Shown here: positions 56,016 to 64,000 of the stretch, piece by piece | How positions within the stretch are numbered: the stretch's first letter is position 1 | Layout of the letters: each line of letters begins with the position of its first letter | From: Calonectria ilicicola | Taxonomy: Eukaryota; Ascomycota; Sordariomycetes; Hypocreales; Nectriaceae | NCBI GenBank assembly: GCA_020809705.1 | Contig: CP085830.1 | Span: forward strand, 5,642,001-5,706,000 | DNA: 64,000 nt | Direction of reading: 5' to 3' | Position numbers and translations under genes: made by a program | Notes under the pieces: generated by a model | Database searches by the model: none | What the model was told of the DNA's origin: nothing | Seen by the model: the letters and a program-made list of their open reading frames with translations, nothing else

Positions 56016-58087
56016 TTAGAAAGCCATCCTGCCAGTCTTTACAGACTGTAGCATGCCCTTTTCCGCCATCGCCTTGATAAAATCATACAGCATTCCATCA
56101 CATCCGGGGAATGCCATTAGATCTATAACTACGGGCAAGTGTTCCATTTTTAGGCTGATGAAACTTGAGTATTGGACCTGCCCGATGGGAATATTCACCT
56201 GAGGAGCTGATAAAAACGGTGACAGTAAGAGCGGGTTCAACCACGGCTGCGAATCGCTCATGTATAAAAGTCCAGCTCCGTTCCTATGATTGAGTGATTT
56301 CTCACGATAACAAGGAAGACCGCTGGCTCCAGATTCAAGAATCATGATGGCTTCGGAGCACGTCTCCGCTGATTCTCGCAATAAATGCGTTTCCGAAAAC
56401 ATCCTAAACTCTTCCTTTTGAACAAACAGATCGTCATTTTCAGCATCAGAAATTCGACCTTTCGCAAAGTAAGCATCCCGGGTCGCGCTTTCAAAGGGTG
56501 GGAACCCAGCATTTGGGTAAGTTGTGGTCCATTTAGAAACCAAGTCTCGGCCAAAGCTATTCCAGGATCCATATGCCATGGCATCATCGAATAATGTCTC
56601 AGTTTTGGTCTTGTTGTTAATAAAAGGATTGTCAGACTTTGACAAAACATCAGTTACGTTTACCTGGTGCTTGAACATTCCAAACTCCTTTTCTAGTCTT
56701 GCAATGAACTTTTCAAAGATGAGCTGAGCTTGGGGGTTTTTCAGGGGAAAGTAGTCCACTGGATAGAGCAGCTTTTTAGGAAAGGAGGTATAAGATTTAT
56801 TGATTGGGGCTGGGCCATTCTCGTACCTATCATTTTTTAGTTAGAATCATCAACATCATTATATGAATGCATACCAGGCATGGCCGATTTTCACGAACAG
56901 CTCAGGATCTCTGGCAAAGAACCCGGCCGTGTCAAACATGTGGGCCAAGGTGAGAGCACCGCTCAAGTTCATGGCGTTCCAGGTAGGGCGAATCCCAAAG
57001 CTGCCACCCAGCGCTGCCGGCATACGCACACTGCCGCCAGTATCACTCCCCATGGCAAAATCAAGCCAGTCATAGCCAGCAATTGCGGCACCGCTTCCCG
57101 ATGAAGAAAAAGCAATTTCCAGCCATCCATCGCGTCGGGGATTCCAAGGATATTTGTAGTCTTGCCACTTCCAAGGCTCAAGGCCAAAAGCAAATTGGCT
57201 TGTTTTTGTTTTTCCCTGAGATGTATTAGAGTTGATATTTTGATGAGATTCTGGAAACATACCACTGCAGTGGCACCCAACTCTAGTAGTTTTGAAACAG
57301 CTTATGCACTTTGGTTGCTTTTGGAATTCATTTCGGCATACACTCGTGAACCACCTGTCGTTTGGATCCCTTCCACGTCCCAAATATCCTTGACCACCAT
57401 GCGAAGCCCAGCCAATGGGCGAGTATCTTCAAGACTGTACAGACGGGAGGGAACTGGAATCATGATCTGGTTAGATCTGGGATCGAAAACATCAACAGAC
57501 TGAAACTTTGACGACCCCGGCACCTGTATGATGCCTTGGGTAAATGCAGCATACTCGTCGGGATACAATCGAAATGCCTGTCTAACATTAATGCATGACA
57601 TCTCGATATGGAGAAAGTAAGGTCCGGGAGCGAGTCCATACTTGCGGCTCCCGAGGATTGGGGCAGATGGAATGTTGTAGCTCTCATATTGAATTCTTTC
57701 AGATGGTAAAACTAGATTAACTCCTTTGAGAGCAAGCCAATCGATCGCTTCGTGAGTCAATATACAATTCTTTGGCGCATCCAGAATGACGGCTTCTAAG
57801 AAGCTCGGTGACCACACATTGTCAACTTTCTCAAATCCAGACAGCGCCCGGGACAAAACCTCGCTTGTCACTGTGGTCCTGTTCGTCTTGATGACTGTTG
57901 CATCAAGAGGGGAATCGGCCTCACTCAAACTGAAAGGCTTTTGGAAGCACGTTTCGAATAGAATGCTTGGGGGTGAGTAGTAGGTCACATTCCCGATTTT
58001 ATACGAGGAACCCGGTGAAGATGAAATACGAGTTTTTAGAGCAGCACTTAGGCTCAGCGCCGAAAAGACAAGAGAAAAGGCCAACAT
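56016..58087 (-). pseudogene. Secreted amidase-signature enzyme with one premature stop
   Basis: Exons 58087-57263, 57215-56875 and 56826-56016 total 659 codons. The frame is whole except for a TAA at 57304-57302 (codon 262). A signal peptide (MLAFSLVFSALSLSAAL) follows a TATA box at 58142-58149, which favours this start over 58177. The catalytic Lys lies in [10 protein letters not shown], the cis-Ser in [11 protein letters not shown] and the nucleophile in [11 protein letters not shown]. The stop falls between these, in ..[19 protein letters not shown], so a truncated protein would be inactive. It may be a recent pseudogene or a sequence error. It would hydrolyse amides outside the cell. Confidence 0.75.
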
Positions 58088-58488
58088 GGTGATTAGGGGT
58101 CCCGGTACAGTTAGCCCAGAGAGTTCAATGGCATGAGCGAGTTTATATAGTGCATCACGATAGCTAGTTTTACACATTTAATTAAATTGCTCAAGTTGCT
58201 GTTATCAGAGAAGCAAAATACAGATAAGAGGCCCCGGTAACACCGGCGTAGTTGCCGGCGAACTATCGGGGTGTGTGATTGACACAGGGATAAAGTTCGG
58301 AAAGCATGTATGGGGCATCCAAAGCCTTTCACGTTTTTCGGGGCACGACTCGATTGGTGTGGTGAACAATGTAGGTCTTTTTGGTGGTGGAATTTATTCA
58401 ACCTGTGATGTATTGGGGTGAAAATTACATCACTACCAATATAAATAAAATCAACAGTGTAGTAGCCGCAGACATGGCCACCCCTCAA
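58088..58488. promoter_or_regulatory. Amidase promoter / MFS 3' flank
   Basis: Contains the TATA box (58142-58149) and two overlapping CGG-N6-CG sites (58235-58257). No gene. Confidence 0.45.
58235..58257. promoter_or_regulatory. CGG-N6-CG sites, copies 2 and 3 (amidase promoter)
   Basis: CGGTAACACCGGC on the plus strand (58235-58247) and CGGCAACTACGCC on the minus strand (58245-58257), about 150 bp upstream of the amidase start. Both match the consensus seen upstream of neighbouring genes. Confidence 0.5.
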
Positions 58489-59988
58489 TCAGCTTCTATT
58501 TCGTATCTTGGATCCGTAAATAAAAAACAAGATCGGAAAAGGGGCCATAATAGCAGAAAATATAGCCAGGGCCGTCGATAGCCATTCGATGCCGAGCTTA
58601 TCGTAGACCGGATCCATCCACATAGGAAAGCTAGCCGCTACTACGCTTCTGAATGAGGCCGAAGCGGAAACAGCAGAATTGGCACATTCAACGTAAACAT
58701 CCACCATGTAGACAATGCCACTAATGAATATAAGTTGGAGACCAACCCCGATAAAGAAAGATGCCATTACTTGGGCAAACCAGTGGGAATGCATGCACCA
58801 TCCGAACCATAGGAGAGATGGAGGTAAAAGACAGGCCCCCAGAATCATTGGTGGAAGCCTATCCTCTGGCAAAGAAACTTTCCCTCGTGATATCCATCTG
58901 CGTTTATACCACATCCTCGTGAAAATAGACACAATAATCGTGGCCGTGAGTAACCCGAGAGCAACAGCAAGGAATGGGAGGGTGGAAATAGACTGCGCCC
59001 AGCCACGTTGCTGAAAGGCCAACGGAAACATCTGGTAAGACAGGTAAAGAGTGCCGTAAACAAAAGTCAAATGAATTGTCAAAATGTCTAGCAAGGGCTC
59101 CTTTATAAGTAGTTGAAATGATTTGACAAGGTACTTGCTCCAAAGAATCTTGATTGTGACTGGCTCCGCCTCGGATTTAGATTTTATATGCGTCCAATCT
59201 TTACCTTCTTTTTTGGAAATATTTCGCAATTTATTAGCTTTCAGTTTCAGAATGGCTCTAGGAGATGACTCGGCCAACCACGATGCCCACAGTGGTATCA
59301 AGGAACCAAAAAGGATCAATGTAGACCAGGCGGTCCATCGCCACGAGCCATGAGCGACGATAAAACTGGATACTATGGGCGCAATAGCAGCTCCAAAGTT
59401 AAGCATTGTAGAGGAAATAGCCAGGGCTGTAGCTCGAGGAATTATGTCATACAGCTCTGCAATCATGCCGGATCCGGTTCCAATCACCGAGCTTCCAAAT
59501 GCGCCCGCGAGAAATCGTGAAATCATGATTGTTTCTATATTTTGGGCAACTCCAAGAGGGATTTGGAGAATAGCACATATAACCACGCCAAATGTAAAGG
59601 GTGGAACGTGGCCAAGCACTTCCGACATGGGCCCAAATATCAGAGGCCCTACTGCGAATCCCAAGACAAATAGCGACACACCCAGATGCGTGACGAGTCT
59701 CGAGACTTGGAATTCGCCAGAAACTTGACTTGACGTTTGGCCAAAAACGCTAGAGGCAAACGACACAAGAAATATGGTGACACTCACAACGGCCGTGAAA
59801 CCATTCTTCCTCTGTCTCGACCAATTGAGTGGATGCTCTGAATCGTGTGGACCAGAAAAGTCGACAACTGTTGCTTGCCTAGCAGGGGTTGGCATACCGA
59901 TTTCTGCGTCCAGAGCATTTTGTTCGTTTAGCTCAGTGGCTGACTGGACTGTTTCCGAACAACCGATTTGGTTTCTGTTTGATTGCAT
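58489..59988 (-). CDS. MFS transporter, DHA1 (drug:H+ antiporter) type
   Basis: Intronless, 499 residues with about twelve membrane helices. The N-terminus has the DHA1 feature PLNWSRQRKNGFTAVVS. Helix 2-3 has LGFAVGPLIFGPMSEVLGHVPPF, where the usual G-R-R/K of motif A is weak. Helix 4-5 reads SRFLAGAFGSSVIGTGSGMIAELY, and ALAISSTMLNFGAAIAPIVSSF matches antiporter motif C. Likely exports or imports small organic compounds at the plasma membrane. The gene is intact. A CGG-N6-CG site lies about 150 bp upstream, linking it to the adjacent amidase. Confidence 0.85.
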   Translation of the reverse strand: MQSNRNQIGCSETVQSATELNEQNALDAEIGMPTPARQATVVDFSGPHDSEHPLNWSRQRKNGFTAVVSVTIFLVSFASSVFGQTSSQVSGEFQVSRLVTHLGVSLFVLGFAVGPLIFGPMSEVLGHVPPFTFGVVICAILQIPLGVAQNIETIMISRFLAGAFGSSVIGTGSGMIAELYDIIPRATALAISSTMLNFGAAIAPIVSSFIVAHGSWRWTAWSTLILFGSLIPLWASWLAESSPRAILKLKANKLRNISKKEGKDWTHIKSKSEAEPVTIKILWSKYLVKSFQLLIKEPLLDILTIHLTFVYGTLYLSYQMFPLAFQQRGWAQSISTLPFLAVALGLLTATIIVSIFTRMWYKRRWISRGKVSLPEDRLPPMILGACLLPPSLLWFGWCMHSHWFAQVMASFFIGVGLQLIFISGIVYMVDVYVECANSAVSASASFRSVVAASFPMWMDPVYDKLGIEWLSTALAIFSAIMAPFPILFFIYGSKIRNRS

Positions 59989-60451
59989 TGCGATGGTGTT
60001 GTCTGCCTTGGGGTTTCGGCTGAGAATGGTATATAACTATTAAAAACAAGCACACGCGTTTTATTTACCAAGGCCGTGTTTCTGTTCAACGCTTGGTGGA
60101 TTAATTTCTAGCAGCACAGTGGATATCGGGATGTATGGCGAAATTACCGCAGGTAAGGCCCTGCTGGGGCATGCCCTTGCTTCAGTGATGTCGCATTTTC
60201 AAACTTGGCTAAGCATATTGCAAACCGATGCCAGTTAACATTAATGAATGCTCTCTAATATGCGTATACTATGGTGTCAAACTCGGACTAACCTACTTTC
60301 ATAACAACTAGTAATTTCGAGCTCAAGTCGGTATTTATCAGAGTTGAAACGACTATAGTTCACGAGCTAGCTAATTTCCTTGATCGTAGATTTTATGCTT
60401 TTGGTCAACCAATCCAACTCATTGAGCCCCGGAATCGATTAATTCCATGAA
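59989..60451. promoter_or_regulatory. MFS promoter region
   Basis: Contains a TTATATAC element near 60029-60036 on the minus strand and the site at 60137-60149. No gene seen. Confidence 0.4.
60137..60149 (-). promoter_or_regulatory. CGG-N6-CG site, copy 4 (MFS promoter)
   Basis: Minus strand CGGTAATTTCGCC, 150 bp upstream of the MFS start. Twelve of 13 positions equal the copy upstream of the sugar transporter. Confidence 0.5.
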
Positions 60452-62057
60452 TTAATCCTTGGTACATGAATCTTTCTTTTCCATGGCTCTCTCGACTTCC
60501 ACCTCTTCACCATTGATACGAGCGAGATCACCGTCAAATAGAATTGCAACTTGCTCCAATGAATGACCTCTAGTTTCTGGAAAGAAAAGATAGACGTCTA
60601 GACAGTACAAGATGAGCATGAAAATGTACACAAAGTAGTACTTCCAGGCAATTGCATCGAGAGCGATGGGATTCACAAAGGTGTTTAGTCCCGCTCCGCT
60701 GACACCGACTATCCACTGAAGGGTGATTCCCCGTGAGCGGAGACGGAAAGGCCAGATCTCGGCCGGATACGCGGTAATGAGAGGAGTTCTGTGTCGAGAT
60801 TAGCATTTCCCGCAAGGATACCAAAGCCCGTTGTTGATGCTCACAGCGCAATGTCGTATCCTCCATAAAAGATGAAGAGAAAAGGAATAACGGCAAGACC
60901 AATTGATCTCTTGCCAGTCTCGGCAAAGGCACCAGAAAGGGCTGTGACGAGACAGAAGCTGACGAGCATGATGCCGCCAGAGAGCAGGAAAAGCGTCCGA
61001 CGCCCAAGCTTGTCGACATTAAACGCCCCAAAGGCGGCCCATACAATGTTCCACATATTCATGCATGCATTAATGATGAGCTGAGTCGACGTATCCGTCA
61101 CCCCAACACTGTTCAAAATGATTGACAAGTAATATGACACGATCCCGTTGCCTACCCAGTTGCCAAAAAGACCCAGCGTCACAGTGATGAGTGTGCGTCT
61201 TCTGTTGCCTGGCGTTTTGAGCATGTCAAGGTAGCTTGTTGTTTCTCCTGCTTCTTTTTTCCATGGCAATGTATCGTTCAATTTCTGCTAATTCAGTATC
61301 GACAAGATGGGAAGAACTGTCACCACCTGCGTGCCAATCAATCAGCACCTTCCGTGCTTCTTCATGTTGATCGTTAAACACCAGCCAACGTGGGCTCTCT
61401 GGGATCAGAATCAGGCCAATGAGCGCAATAGCCGGAAGTAACGCTTGCAAGACGGACGGAATTCTCCAAGACCAGTCGCCATTATAATGACGCGTGCCGA
61501 ATGTAGCCCAGGCGGCCACTGTGGCACCAAGATGGAAACCGGCCATGTACATGGCGGTGAGCTTGCCACGGTAATCAGGGTGAGAAACCTCGCTAATGAG
61601 AAGGGGAGCTGCAGTGCCCCAAAAGGCGCCCCCAAAGCCGATAATGGCCCGCGAAGCTAAAAAAGCTCCCTCATTGGGCGCAGCAGCCTGCAATGCTATT
61701 CCAACTGCAGAGATGGCTGTTCCCAAGAACAAGGTTTTCTCACGTCCCCAGGCATTGGAAATAGTTGGAGTGCCAAAGAATCCCACAAGCATTCCAATCC
61801 AATGAACAAAATTTACGAGGCCAAGCATTGCACCCTTGGGGTGATTCATGAATTCGTCCCACGAGACGAGTGATTGGAACGCATTACTTATAGTCGCGTC
61901 AAAGCCTTGAGCAGACGCTAATGTCTATTAAAACGCGTTTCATCCAGCATATGCGAGACTTACAGAACAACACGAGACCTAGGAGGCACAGGTTAAGTTT
62001 TAGTAGGTGAGGCTGTGTCCATTTGCTGCCGCCATGGTTCTGGGAGATGTCGGTCAT
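60452..62057 (-). pseudogene. MFS sugar transporter with a one-base frameshift
   Basis: Exons 62057-61964, 61917-60845 and 60788-60452. The sum is 1504 bases; removing one base gives 501 codons. The break is a run of six A on the minus strand (61260-61255), where YIAMEK should continue as EAGETTSYLDML but the frame shifts. Sugar-porter features are otherwise complete: SSAQGFDATISNAFQSLVSW, GREKTL, PESPRWLVF, GNWVGNGIVSYYL and the FPETRGHSLEQ C-terminal signature. It is closest to the fungal lactose/hexose permease group. Either a young pseudogene or a homopolymer sequencing error. Confidence 0.75.
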
Positions 62058-62851
62058 TGTTGCAGAGTTGATTACCAAAGCCCGAAAGTGATAAAAATAT
62101 ACGTGTTTATATGCTTTACAGGCGCGAATACCATGATTCATTTGATCATTCGCGACTGGGTATATATACTTGTTTCGGGGTTGATGACTTGATGCATGCT
62201 CAGTCAAGGCATCTCAATAGTCGTCCTCGTTTGGAATATGATAAGATGTGGCGTCAATAGACCAGTCTCGTCTACGGATGAATCTGGGGTACTAGGATGC
62301 TGTTCGGGCCTGCAGGACACCAGCAAATGAGGGGATGGTGATTTGGCGAACTGGCAAGGGTCTCCGCGACGAGCCTTGACGCGTCAGGCTGCTGTGGGGC
62401 CTGATAAGGATTTAGGTTTGCAACGGCTCGGTAATTTCGGCTCTATAAGCGGCATCAACTGATACGGTCCAGGAAGCACGCACTTACGGACAGCCTAGCT
62501 AGGCCAGAAGGAAGCTGATGATTGGTCGATTCGTATTCAATCTACTCTTTTTGAACCAAGCCATTTTGGCTGTCAAGATCTATGAAATGGGCATCACAAG
62601 GCAAATTGCTCTTTTCATCCGTCCAAGCCATACGATACCAGGGTCATACAGTCTACAGGCAGACAGTGTATTTAGGGCATTTGTCGTACAATAAACACCA
62701 TCATACTAATACGAATCACTTTGCGGCCATCAAAATTATCCAGGTCGCTTCACTCTTTGATTACATTGAAAGACAGTTTTACGTTTAGCGGTTTATTATT
62801 AACACTACAGAGTACTGTTTGTACTAAAACTCAGATCTCCGATTCTGTAAC
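62058..62851. promoter_or_regulatory. Sugar-transporter promoter region
   Basis: Carries a TATATATA element near 62160-62168 and the CGG-N6-CG site at 62429-62441. No gene seen. Confidence 0.4.
62429..62441 (+). promoter_or_regulatory. CGG-N6-CG site, copy 5 (sugar-transporter promoter)
   Basis: Plus strand CGGTAATTTCGGC, about 370 bp upstream of the sugar-transporter start. It is a direct CGG-N6-CGG repeat. Confidence 0.45.
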
Positions 62852-63464
62852 CTAAACCTTTTGGTATTTTGGGTTGGGTGTGCCAGGCGCAATCTCAGAC
62901 CACTCGTAATCTCCGGTCTTGAGCCATGAGGCGGATACCTCTTTATGGGGAACAAGACTTCCTTTATCCTTGGGAATGTATCCAGGAAAGTTGGTCAGAA
63001 TTTCATTCAAAACGCCCCATGATGCCTGGCAATCAGAATCCCAGGCCTCGGTTGAGTGGAATTCACTGGAATCAAGGGTGTGGTAGAGGATAGGGTGTTC
63101 CTCATAGCTCACTTTGTTATCAATAGATGCGACAATTTGCATGAGCGGATCGTAAATGAAGGCATACCCAACAGCCGGCATAAGCAGATGGGCACCGCTC
63201 AAGAGTGCATAAGACGATGTCCCGCGCGTGATGACAGATGCGTTGAACCAAGGCGAGTCAGTGTCATCATCAAAATCAGATACATATGGGAAAGCGCCAA
63301 TATGCAATTTTGGTCGCTGCGCTGCCATTCCAAAATTCATAGCAGGGTAAAAGTGCCTTGTTCAAGTCAGCATCCCGCCCTACAAACGCTTATGTAGACT
63401 CACTCTCCACACTGATATTACCGTTGGATATATCAGTCGGCATCTGTACCGAAATTGCCGGATT
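62852..63464 (-). pseudogene. Nitrilase-family remnant (C-terminal half)
   Basis: The open part (63356-62852) reads HFYPAMNFGMAAQRPKLH, then IGAFPYVSDFDDD, and later YDPLMQIVAS with ILYHTLDSSEF. This is the C-terminal half of a carbon-nitrogen hydrolase of the nitrilase type. A 47-nt intron (63403-63357) joins it to QCGE, giving CGEH at the catalytic cysteine position, but the codons just upstream contain TGA and TAA. The N-terminal Glu and Lys of the triad are not recoverable. If translation began at ATG 63340 the product would lack catalysis. Assignment rests on my recall of the family. Confidence 0.5.
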
Positions 63465-63921
63465 GACAAACGCCTTTTTAAGTGACTCAGTTTAGGAAAC
63501 GCAATGCCCTCGTCGGGTTAATAGATTTTGCAAAAGCAAAGAAGATGATTTATTGCACGTCACGAGGTTGAATCGGAACTCATTTTGATGCCAGCCTTTA
63601 CATGGAATATCTTGACACTCCAGATGCCGTACAAGAATACTGTGATACGATGTCCTGCATCTCAGTGCAGATGAGATGCGGCTAGTGAAAAAGTTTCATC
63701 GTGTCCCCAAAGTTTCCTTGGATTCACTCGCGCCTCATTCATCCACAAAATCATATGTAAACATGAAGTTGTTGTGAAATGCGGGAGCTTTTAAAGAAGC
63801 GCGTGTTTCTCACAATTCTTTCATTCTATCCTCGGTCCTAAAATGACTCTCGTAACACACCAGGTGGAAGTCTAATGCCAAGCGAGTCTGCAATTCTTTT
63901 TCATACTTCATTTACCACCTA
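63465..63921. other. Region upstream of the nitrilase remnant
   Basis: May hold further decayed nitrilase sequence, but I cannot follow a frame. No gene supported. Confidence 0.35.
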
Positions 63922-64000
63922 CTATTTGAAGAAAACATGGACGGCACCATTGGGGCGCACGATAGTGGCTTCCCATAGGAATTGGTCGTTTTTGACATAT
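63922..64000 (-). CDS. C-terminal end of a gene running off the window
   Basis: The minus strand reads QFLWEATIVRPNGAVHVFFK and stops at TAG 63924-63922; the frame is open to the edge. The composition is protein-like, but only about 25 residues are visible and no family can be named. Confidence 0.3.
   Translation of the reverse strand, partial: YVKNDQFLWEATIVRPNGAVHVFFK

Noticed and set aside
60220..60400. Possible tRNA-like or structured RNA in the intergenic region
   Set aside because: No cloverleaf with a GTTC-A loop could be drawn here or elsewhere in the window.

Overview
This window is nuclear DNA of a filamentous ascomycete (Pezizomycotina). Genes are split by short introns of about 43-110 nt with GT..AG ends and CTAAC-like branch points. 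There are Zn2Cys6 regulators, a multidomain non-reducing polyketide synthase, a PTH11-type receptor and a cerato-platanin, and no operons. A hypocrealean origin is my guess from the kind of cluster present; the sequence alone does not prove it. I saw no rRNA, tRNA or CRISPR array.

Left part (1-19 kb): ordinary or weakly conserved genes, widely spaced. They are a Cys-rich protein, a rhodopsin-domain membrane protein, a macro-domain protein, a hotdog thioesterase, a small conserved basic protein, a secreted Thr-rich protein, a SAM methyltransferase, a 3CxxC zinc-finger protein and an NCS1 nucleobase permease with a dense GATA-site promoter. Several decayed fragments lie between them (ankyrin, alpha/beta-hydrolase, two unknown).

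Centre (19.5-39.3 kb): an apparently complete meroterpenoid cluster of the diterpenoid-pyrone type. An NR-PKS (SAT-KS-AT-PT-ACP-CMeT, no release domain) would make a methylated alpha-pyrone. A GGPP synthase makes the C20 chain and a UbiA transferase joins the two. An FAD epoxidase and a small membrane terpene cyclase then build the decalin. Two short-chain dehydrogenases could oxidise and re-reduce the ring alcohol, and a Zn2Cys6 factor closes the cluster. No P450 or extra FAD oxidase is present, which predicts a lightly decorated product such as a higginsianin B- or sesquicillin-like compound.

Right of it (41.7-50.5 kb): a cerato-platanin, then a P450 and an oxidosqualene-cyclase-like enzyme with an N-terminal membrane anchor and strongly altered active-site motifs; this is a possible two-gene triterpenoid locus.

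Right end (51.6-64 kb): an area rich in broken genes: an FAD monooxygenase (frameshift, truncated), an SDR (three nonsense codons, all explicable by C-to-T type changes), an amidase (one stop), a sugar transporter (one-base insertion) and a nitrilase remnant. An intact Zn2Cys6 factor and an intact MFS transporter lie among them. Near-identical CGG-N6-CG sites sit upstream of the regulator, amidase, MFS and sugar-transporter genes, suggesting a former nitrile/amide-related regulon now decaying.
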